Below are positions 32,924 through 38,461 of a DNA stretch of 38,461 nucleotides, piece by piece. The stretch covers positions 1-38,461 of the forward strand of contig NZ_JOFS01000052.1 in NCBI RefSeq assembly GCF_000719285.1. Direction: 5' to 3'. This DNA is from Streptomyces bicolor. Lineage in GTDB: Bacteria > Actinomycetota > Actinomycetes > Streptomycetales > Streptomycetaceae. The number at the start of each line of letters is the position of its first letter. Position 1 is the first letter of the stretch. The notes under the pieces are model-generated. The model saw nothing but the letters and a program-made list of their open reading frames with translations. It was not told where the DNA came from and ran no database searches. The translations under genes were made by a program, and so were the position numbers.

Positions 32924-34555
32924 GTGACGGAGGCGGAAGACCGCAAGCCGCAGTCGGACGAGGCGAGGATGGCCTTCGCGCCGCCCGCGGGGATCGAGGT
33001 GGGGGACAGCGAGTCGGAGACCACGTCCGAGTTCGCCCTCCCCAAGGGGCTGGGTGTACCGCAGCCGCCGGTCCAGGAACCCGAGGGCTCGGCGTTCCGG
33101 GCACCGAGCGGCTACAGCGTCGAGGACGCCTCCCCCGCGTTCACCCCCGCGACCGGCATACCGAAGATCAGCCTGACCAAGGATCTGCCCTGGCAGGACC
33201 GGATGCGAACGATGCTGCGCATGCCGGTGGCCGAGCGGCCCGCCCCGGAGCGGATGCCGAAGGTGGAGGAGGAGGGTCCGGCCGTCCCGCGCGTGCTCGA
33301 CCTGACCCTGCGTATCGGCGAGCTGCTGCTGGCGGGCGGTGAGGGCGCGGAGGACGTCGAGGCGGCGATGTTCGCGGTCTGCCGGTCCTACGGCCTGGAC
33401 CGCTGCGAGCCGAACGTCACCTTCACCCTGTTGTCGATCTCGTACCAGCCGTCGCTGGTGGACGATCCGGTGACGGCGTCGCGCACGGTACGGCGGCGCG
33501 GTACCGACTACACGCGTCTGGCCGCCGTGTACCAGCTCGTCGACGACCTCAGCGACCCGGAGAGCCATATCTCCCTGGAGGAGTCCTACGGGCGGCTCGC
33601 GGAGATCCGCCGCAACCGGCACCCGTACCCGACCTGGGTGCTGACCGGGGCGAGCGGGCTGCTCGCGGGGGCGGCCTCCGTACTGGTCGGCGGTGACCTG
33701 ATCGTCTTCATCGCGGCCATGCTGGGCGCGATGCTCGGCGACCGGCTGGCGTGGCTGTGCGCGGGGCGCGGGCTGCCGGAGTTCTACCAGTTCACGGTGG
33801 CCGCGATGCCGCCGGCCGCGATCGGGGTCGCGCTGACGCTGGCGCACGTCGACGTGAAGGCCTCCGCGGTCATCACCGGTGGGCTGTTCGCGCTGCTGCC
33901 CGGGCGGGCGCTGGTGGCCGGCGTGCAGGACGGGCTGACCGGCTTCTACATCACCGCGGCCGCGCGCCTGCTGGAAGTCATGTACTTCTTCGTCGGCATC
34001 GTCGTCGGTGTGCTGGTGATCCTGTACCTCGGCGTGAACCTGGGCGCCGGCCCCGACCCCGACGCGCTGCTGAACATCTCCGAGCGGCCGTACTGGCAGA
34101 TCGGCGCGTCGATGCTGCTGTCGCTGACCTTCGCGGTGCTGCTCCAGCAGGAACGGTCCACCGTGCTCGCCGTGACCCTCAACGGGGGTGTCGCGTGGGT
34201 GGTCTACGGCGCGCTGCACTACGCCGGTGAGCTGTCGCCGGTTGCCTCTACGGCTGTCGCGGCGGGGTTGGTGGGGTTGTTCGGGCAGCTGATGGCGCGG
34301 TATCGGTTCGCGTCGGCGTTGCCGTACACGACGGCGGCGATCGGGCCCCTGTTGCCGGGGTCGGCCACGTACTTCGGGCTGTTGTCGATCGCGCAGAACA
34401 AGGTGGATGCGGGGCTTGTTTCGCTGGCCACGGCTGCTTCATTGGCCATGGCCATCGCTATCGGGGTGAACCTCGGGTCGGAGATCTCCCGTTTGTTCCT
34501 GCGGATCGGGTCGCCTGAGAAGCGGCGGGCCGCCAAGCGGACGCGGGGATTCTGA
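32924..34555 (+). CDS. ThrE-type threonine/serine exporter family protein
   Basis: 543 residues. A hydrophilic Pro-rich N-terminus of about 120 residues is followed by the cytosolic ThrE domain (VLDLTLRIGELLLAGGEGAE, then VTFTLLSISYQP) and about ten membrane segments from residue 240, beginning TWVLTGASGLLAGAASVLVG, with LPGRALVAGVQDGLTGFYIT between groups. ThrE of Corynebacterium exports threonine and serine; the substrate here is assumed by family. I chose the GTG at 32924 (VTEAEDRKPQ), with GGGAG about 10 nt upstream. The open frame continues 26 codons further upstream but is non-coding there, overlapping the ppa terminator. It is convergent with dedA. Confidence 0.87.
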   Translation: MTEAEDRKPQSDEARMAFAPPAGIEVGDSESETTSEFALPKGLGVPQPPVQEPEGSAFRAPSGYSVEDASPAFTPATGIPKISLTKDLPWQDRMRTMLRMPVAERPAPERMPKVEEEGPAVPRVLDLTLRIGELLLAGGEGAEDVEAAMFAVCRSYGLDRCEPNVTFTLLSISYQPSLVDDPVTASRTVRRRGTDYTRLAAVYQLVDDLSDPESHISLEESYGRLAEIRRNRHPYPTWVLTGASGLLAGAASVLVGGDLIVFIAAMLGAMLGDRLAWLCAGRGLPEFYQFTVAAMPPAAIGVALTLAHVDVKASAVITGGLFALLPGRALVAGVQDGLTGFYITAAARLLEVMYFFVGIVVGVLVILYLGVNLGAGPDPDALLNISERPYWQIGASMLLSLTFAVLLQQERSTVLAVTLNGGVAWVVYGALHYAGELSPVASTAVAAGLVGLFGQLMARYRFASALPYTTAAIGPLLPGSATYFGLLSIAQNKVDAGLVSLATAASLAMAIAIGVNLGSEISRLFLRIGSPEKRRAAKRTRGF

Positions 34556-34600
34556 GCGCCGGGTGCCTACTGGGTCGGGGCCCTGTGTCCATCGGCGGCT

Positions 34601-34647
34601 GCAGGTTGTTTGTGGCTTGTCGCGCAGTTCCCCGCGCCCCTAGGGGG
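34601..34647. repeat. Dispersed Streptomyces intergenic repeat between thrE and dedA stops
   Basis: Contains GGTTGTTTGTGGCTTGTCGC, then GCAGTTCCCCGCGCCCCTAG and the palindrome CCCCTAGGGG at 34637-34646. From memory the part around CGCGCAGTTCCCCGCGCCCC is present in a great many intergenic regions of Streptomyces genomes. Lying between convergent genes, it may act as a bidirectional terminator. Confidence 0.55.
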
Positions 34648-34649
34648 TT

Positions 34650-35546
34650 TCAGTAACCCTGGTTCGGCGGGTACTGCTGGTTCTGCTGGCCGTACCCCTG
34701 CGGGTACTGCTGGGCGTACGGCTGCTGTTGGTGCTGCTGGCCGTAGTACTGCTGGTCGTAGCCGTACTGCTGCTCGCTCTGGTTGCCGTACTGCTGGTGG
34801 CCCTGGTTGCCGTACTGCTGCTGCGGCTGGGGCTGGTCGTCCGACGGGATGCGGCGGAGCTGGGTCGTCGCGTCGTCCATCGGCATGTGCTGCTGCTGGA
34901 GGGGGGCCGGGGCCTCGGCCGCCGCGCGCTTCTTCTTGGCGCGCTCCCGCAGGTACTCGATGATGATCGGGACCACCGAGACGAAGACGATCAGGACGAG
35001 GATCGCCTCGACGTTCTTGTTGATGAACTCGATCTGGCCGAGCCAGTAACCCGCCAGAGTGACGCCGGTGCCCCAGGCGATGCCGCCGATGACGTTGTAC
35101 GTGAAGAACGTGCGGTACTTCATACGGCCGGCGCCCGCGACGATGGGGGCGAACGTGCGCACGATCGGCACGAAGCGGGCGAGGACGATCGCCTTCGGAC
35201 CGTACTTCTCCATGAACTCGTGTGCCTTCTCCAGGTTCTCCTGTTTGAAGAGCTTGGAGTTCGGGCGGTTGAAGAGCTTCGGGCCGAGGAACTTGCCGAT
35301 CATGTAGCCGACCTGGTCACCGATGACCGCGGCGATGACGATGAGCGTGCAGACCAGCCACAGGGGCTGGCTGATGTACTGGCCCTGAGCCACGAAGAGG
35401 CCCGCCGTGAAGAGCAGGGAGTCACCGGGCAGGAACGCGAAGAGGCCGGACTCCGCGAAGACGATCAGCAGGATGCCGGGGAGGCTGAAGGTCTCGATCA
35501 GATAGTTCGGGTCGAGCCACTCGGGGCCGAGCGCAAGCGTGGTCAC
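34650..35546 (-). CDS. DedA-family membrane protein with Q/Y-rich tail
   Basis: 298 residues. The first about 205 residues are a normal DedA domain (FLPGDSLLFTAGLFVAQGQ, VIGDQVGYMIGKFLGPKLF, ARFVPIVRTFAPIVAGAGRM, YNVIGGIAWGTGVTLAGYWL), with the conserved Arg-rich amphipathic region; such proteins flip or move phospholipids such as undecaprenyl phosphate or phosphatidylethanolamine. After a basic stretch (RERAKKKRAAAEAP) comes a tail of some 60 residues rich in Gln, Tyr, Asn and Gly with QQYGNQ units. The GTG at 35546 (VTTLALGPEW) has AGGAG about 10 nt upstream. GATAAT on the minus strand at 35601-35606 is a plausible -10. It is divergent from the YbjQ-like gene. Confidence 0.88.
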   Translation of the reverse strand: MTTLALGPEWLDPNYLIETFSLPGILLIVFAESGLFAFLPGDSLLFTAGLFVAQGQYISQPLWLVCTLIVIAAVIGDQVGYMIGKFLGPKLFNRPNSKLFKQENLEKAHEFMEKYGPKAIVLARFVPIVRTFAPIVAGAGRMKYRTFFTYNVIGGIAWGTGVTLAGYWLGQIEFINKNVEAILVLIVFVSVVPIIIEYLRERAKKKRAAAEAPAPLQQQHMPMDDATTQLRRIPSDDQPQPQQQYGNQGHQQYGNQSEQQYGYDQQYYGQQHQQQPYAQQYPQGYGQQNQQYPPNQGY

Positions 35547-35683
35547 GGGATTGTGGCTCCTGCTGGGAGGGGGGCGGGCGGGATCGGGCTGGCTGCTCAA
35601 ATTATCAACGCTGCACTGGCCGCCCAGGTTCCATGGACCCCCTCAGGATGCACTGTGCCCCCGCTGGGACAAAGCTGTGATCC

Positions 35684-36049
35684 ATGGGTATCGACGAATA
35701 CGGCGGTGGGCAGGGACCCCAGCCCGACGTTCTCGTGGTCACGACCAACGACGTTCCCGGCCACCGCGTCACAGAGGTTCTCGGTGAGGTTTTCGGACTG
35801 ACCGTGCGGTCACGGCACCTCGGCAGTCAGATCGGCGCCGGTCTGAAGTCGCTGGTCGGCGGCGAGCTCCGAGGGCTCACCAAGACGCTGGTGGAGACCC
35901 GGAACCAGGCCATGGAGCGGCTGGTCGAGCAGGCACGCGCGCGTGGCGCGAACGGCGTGCTGGCGTTCCGGTTCGATGTGACCGAGGCGGCCGACGTGGG
36001 CACCGAGGTGTGTGCCTACGGGACCGCGGTGGTCCTGGCCCGGGAGTGA
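35684..36049 (+). CDS. YbjQ/UPF0145-family protein
   Basis: 121 residues. After a short Gly-rich start, VLVVTTNDVPGHRVTEVLGE VFGL, LGSQIGAGLKSLVGGELRGL and ARARGANGVLAFRFDV match the YbjQ (PF01906) family, small proteins that form pentamers and were once annotated as heavy-metal-binding. No cysteine pair suited to metal binding is seen (single Cys in GTEVCAYGTA). The ATG at 35684 has no clear ribosome binding site. Its final codons form the left arm of a hairpin shared with the convergent tipA. Function unknown. Confidence 0.85.
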   Translation: MGIDEYGGGQGPQPDVLVVTTNDVPGHRVTEVLGEVFGLTVRSRHLGSQIGAGLKSLVGGELRGLTKTLVETRNQAMERLVEQARARGANGVLAFRFDVTEAADVGTEVCAYGTAVVLARE

Positions 36050-36072
36050 CCCATACGGGGTCCCGGGCCAGG
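36034..36072. terminator. Bidirectional hairpin between ybjQ-like gene and tipA
   Basis: CCTGGCCCGGGA (36034-36045) pairs perfectly with TCCCGGGCCAGG (36061-36072). The left arm lies in the last codons of the plus-strand gene and the right arm ends 2 bp before the tipA stop codon, so one hairpin serves both convergent genes. Confidence 0.7.
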
Positions 36073-36074
36073 TG

Positions 36075-36509
36075 TCATGAGGTGTGGCGGGCCGCGTTGG
36101 CGAGGATGGCGTCCTTCATATAGGCCGCCAGGCCCGGCTTGGCCTGGTCGATGTTGCGCGTGAACCGCTCGTCCGCGACGTACATCTCACCGAGGCAGGC
36201 GTGCATCTCGTACCCGCAGTCGTAGTGGTTGCGGGAGATCCCCTGGCGGTGCTCCTCGGCGACGTCCATCGCGGCCTCGCAGTCCGCGGGCTCGCCGGCC
36301 TCCATGAGCGCGACAAAACGCCGGCCGATCTCCTCCGCCTCGCGCTGGATCCGCAGCCAGTCCTCCTTGGTGTAGGAGGCGGCCCGCTGCTGTGACTGCC
36401 GGTAGGCGTCGGTGTTGCCCCAGCGGTCCTGCACCTCTTCCTCGTACTGTTCCGGGTCGAAGTCCCCGAACACCTCGAACTTCTCCTCCGGCGTCAGATT
36501 GATTCCCAT
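36075..36509 (-). CDS. tipAS: TipAS, internally initiated drug-binding form of TipA
   Basis: An in-frame ATG at 36509 (codon 110, MGINLTPEEK) is preceded by a perfect GGAGG at 36518-36522, spacing 8 nt. The product is 144 residues, identical in length to the known TipAS. It has the thiopeptide pocket with Cys214 (TipAL numbering) but no DNA-binding domain, and sequesters the antibiotic. In S. lividans it is made in large excess over TipAL. The better ribosome binding site here agrees with that. Confidence 0.85.
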   Translation of the reverse strand: MGINLTPEEKFEVFGDFDPEQYEEEVQDRWGNTDAYRQSQQRAASYTKEDWLRIQREAEEIGRRFVALMEAGEPADCEAAMDVAEEHRQGISRNHYDCGYEMHACLGEMYVADERFTRNIDQAKPGLAAYMKDAILANAARHTS

Positions 36510-36836
36510 CGTGCGTGCCTCCATGGCGTGCTCCACGGCCGCCGCCATCTTCTGCAGCTTCTCGATCCGGGCGGTCAGCAACTCGTGCTGTCGGCGCAGG
36601 TGTTCGCGCGGGTCCGCGTCCGGGTCGTCGAGCAGGGCGGCGACCTCCTCGAGCGGGAAGCCGAGCTCGCGGTAGAACAGGATCTGCTGCAGCCGGTCGA
36701 GGTCGGCGTCGCTGTAGCGCCGGTGGCCCGCATGGCTGCGCTCGCTGGGCACGAGCAGGCCGATGTCGTCGTAGTGGTGCAGGGTGCGCACCGTCACACC
36801 GGCGAACCCGGCGACCTGTCCCACGGAGTAGCTCAC
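36075..36836 (-). CDS. tipA: TipAL, thiopeptide-responsive MerR-family activator
   Basis: 253 residues, exactly the length of S. lividans TipAL as I recall it. Residues 1-75 form the MerR winged helix (SYSVGQVAGFAGVTVRTLHH, SHAGHRRYSDADLDRLQQIL), 76-109 the dimerisation coiled coil, and 110-253 the TipAS drug-binding domain. Cys214 in MHACLGEMY is the residue that bonds covalently to thiostrepton-type antibiotics; Cys207 in HYDCGYE is also kept. Cys186 is an extra cysteine compared with the sequence I remember. The GTG at 36836 is the start (GTGAGCTACTCC, after GGGAGCGGAA); the longer open frame upstream runs through the promoter. A promoter with a 19-bp spacer lies directly upstream, as needed for MerR-type activation. 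The drug-bound form activates its own gene. Confidence 0.95.
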   Translation of the reverse strand: MSYSVGQVAGFAGVTVRTLHHYDDIGLLVPSERSHAGHRRYSDADLDRLQQILFYRELGFPLEEVAALLDDPDADPREHLRRQHELLTARIEKLQKMAAAVEHAMEARTMGINLTPEEKFEVFGDFDPEQYEEEVQDRWGNTDAYRQSQQRAASYTKEDWLRIQREAEEIGRRFVALMEAGEPADCEAAMDVAEEHRQGISRNHYDCGYEMHACLGEMYVADERFTRNIDQAKPGLAAYMKDAILANAARHTS

Positions 36837-36863
36837 TTCCGCTCCCTTCTCGGTACGCACTCC

Positions 36864-36894
36864 ACACTGAGTCCTTACGTGGCGTGAGGTGCAA
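36864..36894 (-). promoter_or_regulatory. tipA promoter with 19-bp spacer and TipAL-binding dyad
   Basis: On the minus strand the -35 is TTGCAC (36889-36894) and the -10 is CAGTGT (36864-36869), separated by 19 bp. The spacer begins CTCACGCCACGTAAG, an imperfect inverted repeat where the S. lividans promoter, from memory, has a more perfect one. The long spacer is the MerR-family signature: TipAL must twist the DNA for transcription to start. Confidence 0.8.
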
Positions 36895-36911
36895 GCCCGG
36901 CGGGCCGGACC

Positions 36912-36917
36912 TACCGT
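36912..36917 (+). promoter_or_regulatory. -10 element (TACCGT) of gad, leaderless type
   Basis: TACCGT ends 7 nt before the ATG at 36925, without a ribosome binding site. It lies only about 20 bp from the divergent tipA -35, so TipAL binding could affect gad. Confidence 0.4.
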
Positions 36918-36924
36918 CGTATGC

Positions 36925-38354
36925 ATGCCCCTGCATCCTGGGAACAGCGAAGCACCGGACGACAGGGACGGCGGGCGCAGGCTCGCCGTCAACCCCTTCT
37001 ACGGCGAGGCGAATCCGGTCGGCGGTATGGCCGAGGCACCGCCCACGCATCGGCTGCCGGATGCTCCGCTGTCGCCGTCGACGGCGTACCGGCTGGTGCA
37101 CGACGAGCTGATGCTGGACGGCAACTCCCGGCTCAACCTGGCCACCTTCGTCACCACCTGGATGGAGCCGCAGGCCGGGGTGCTGATGGGCGAGTGCCGG
37201 GACAAGAACATGATCGACAAGGACGAGTACCCGCGCACCGCCGAGCTGGAGCGGCGTTGCGTGGCGATGCTCGCCGACCTGTGGAACGCGCCCGATCCTG
37301 CGGCGGCCGTGGGCTGCTCCACCACCGGGTCCAGCGAGGCGTGCATGCTCGCCGGGATGGCGCTGAAGCGGCGCTGGGCGCGGCGCAACGCCGACCGGTA
37401 TCCCGGCGCGCGCCCCAACCTGGTGATGGGCGTCAACGTCCAGGTCTGCTGGGAGAAGTTCTGCAACTTCTGGGAGGTGGAGCCCCGCCAGGTCCCGATG
37501 GAGGGCGAGCGGTTCCATCTCGATCCGCAGGCGGCCGCCGAGCTGTGCGACGAGAACACCATCGGGGTCGTCGGGATCCTCGGCTCCACCTTCGACGGTT
37601 CGTACGAGCCGATCGCGCAGCTGTGCGCGGCCCTCGACGCCCTCCAGGAGCGGACCGGGCTCGACATCCCGGTGCACGTCGACGGCGCGTCCGGCGCCAT
37701 GGTGGCGCCCTTCCTCGACGAGGACCTGATCTGGGACTTCCGCCTGCCGAGGGTCGCCTCGATCAACACCTCGGGGCACAAGTACGGGCTGGTCTACCCG
37801 GGCGTCGGCTGGGCGCTGTGGCGGGACAAGGAGGCGCTGCCCGAGGAGCTTGTGTTCCGCGTCACGTACCTGGGCGGCGACATGCCGACGTTCGCGCTGA
37901 ACTTCTCCCGGCCGGGAGCCCAGGTCGTCGCGCAGTACTACTCGTTCCTGCGGCTGGGGCGGGACGGGTACCGGGCCGTGCAGCAGGCCTCGCGGGACGT
38001 GGCCGGCAAGGTCGCCGAGGCCGTGGAGAAGCTCGGCGACTTCCGGCTGCTGACGCGAGGCGACCAGTTGCCCGTGTTCGCCTTCACGACGGCGCCGGAC
38101 GTCACGGCGTACGACGTCTTCGATGTCTCCCGGCGGCTGCGCGAGCGCGGCTGGCTGGCTGGCTGGTCCCGGCGTACACCTTCCCGCCCCACCGCGAGGA
38201 CCTGTCCGTCCTCAGGGTCGTCTGCCGCAACGGCTTCTCCGCCGACCTCGCCGAGCTGTTCGTGGAGGACCTGGGCCGACTGCTGCCGGAGCTGCGCCGG
38301 CAGCCGCATCCCTTCACGCACGACAAGGAGGCGGCCACCGGCTTCCACCACTAG
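36925..38354 (+). CDS. gad: Glutamate decarboxylase, reading frame broken near the 3' end
   Basis: PLP enzyme converting L-glutamate to GABA and CO2. From the ATG at 36925 (MPLHPGNSEA) the frame reads a GadB-type protein: VHDELMLDGNSRLNLATF (58-75), CSTTGSSEACMLAGMALKRR, PVHVDGASGAMVAPF (249-263), and PLP lysine Lys286 in NTSGHKYG. At codon 409, four copies of CTGG (38151-38166) replace what homology predicts to be two, an 8-bp excess that shifts the frame. The conserved end (VPAYTFPPHREDLSVLRVVC to FTHDKEAATGFHH, stop 38352-38354) continues in the frame of 36921. In the original frame there is no stop before the window edge. The C-terminal 62 or so conserved residues are therefore lost unless this is a sequencing error or a phase-variable repeat. 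It is divergent from tipA. Confidence 0.85.
38151..38166 (+). repeat. (CTGG)4 tetranucleotide repeat in gad
   Basis: Four perfect CTGG units between CGCGG and TCCCG. With two units the peptide would read RGWLVPAY, matching the RGWxVPA pattern of glutamate decarboxylases; with four the frame is lost. Confidence 0.85.
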
Positions 38355-38419
38355 GTCCTGCCCGTTTGGATCAGCTCGGCTGCGAGGATCGGTTCCGCTC
38401 GGCCGACCCGAGCGGGGCG

Positions 38420-38461
38420 ATGGGGGTGCCCCCGCGCGAGCCGGTTCGAGCGTGGGGGAGC
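38420..38461. repeat. Second copy of the dispersed Streptomyces repeat, downstream of gad
   Basis: ATGGGGGTGCCCCC ... CGAG ... TTCGAGCGTGGGGGAG, in the same orientation as the copy at 3087-3131 and reaching the window edge. It is intergenic here, which is the usual location of this repeat family. Confidence 0.6.

Noticed and set aside
36921..38354. Reading gad as one intact open frame from the ATG at 36921
   Set aside because: That frame gives a non-GAD sequence until the CTGG repeat; only its last 62 or so residues are GAD-like. The real start is the ATG at 36925.
1..38461. tRNA, rRNA, riboswitch, insertion sequence, prophage or antibiotic gene cluster
   Set aside because: No cloverleaf with CCA-type end, no riboswitch core before the cofactor genes, and no transposase, integrase, PKS or NRPS domains were seen in reading both strands by eye; weak RNAs could be missed.

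Overview
The window comes from a Streptomyces chromosome (core region). Signs are the very high GC content with G/C-ending codons, many GTG starts with 4-base GTGA/ATGA overlaps, dispersed repeats typical of the genus, and a tipA gene. From memory, gene order follows the S. coelicolor SCO3379-SCO3416 block closely, and the folate/ftsH/hpt/tilS/dacB/ppa part is conserved across Actinobacteria. I could not run a search, so the species is not named. I see no rRNA, tRNA, CRISPR array, prophage or transposase.

Layout. 1-619: partial hypothetical gene running off the left edge. 620-1285: gene-free, rich in inverted repeats. 1286-6753 (minus): tightly coupled cofactor operon, DUF2520 Rossmann protein-panC-nadB-nadC-coaX, joining pantothenate/CoA and NAD synthesis. 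6949-9516 (plus): threonine-aldolase-like lyase and an ArsR-type regulator with a 29-bp perfect palindrome in front of it. 9520-11748 (minus): decayed P-loop kinase remnant and a NarL-type two-component pair. 11867-14087: NDUFAF7/MidA-type methyltransferase convergent with an orphan nuoD. 14119-15983: two bacterial PH-domain membrane proteins. 16058-20824: coiled-coil membrane protein, membrane esterase, and a divergent MprF-like protein with an ECF-type promoter. 20925-24825: folate cluster folP-NTF2-like-folB-folK-DUF3180 facing folE. 24975-32222 (minus): ftsH, hpt, tilS, a DUF2342 metalloprotease and a PBP4-type dacB. 32302-34555 (plus): ppa and a ThrE-type exporter. 34650-36049: DedA protein with a Q/Y-rich tail, and a YbjQ-family protein. 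36075-38461: tipA (autoregulated, two products) divergent from a glutamate decarboxylase gene whose frame is broken by an expanded CTGG repeat.

Most genes are housekeeping: NAD, CoA and folate cofactors, purine salvage, tRNA-Ile lysidine, membrane proteolysis, peptidoglycan trimming and pyrophosphate removal. The most intriguing unit is the methyltransferase/orphan NuoD pair. In mitochondria the homologous methyltransferase modifies an Arg of the NuoD homologue; that Arg is kept here, while the key quinone-site Tyr is replaced by Trp. Other points worth a look: the ArsR operator candidate, the gad repeat frameshift, a dispersed repeat supplying the C-terminus of NadB, a frame-independent recurring 12-bp palindrome, and a set of leaderless-type promoters.
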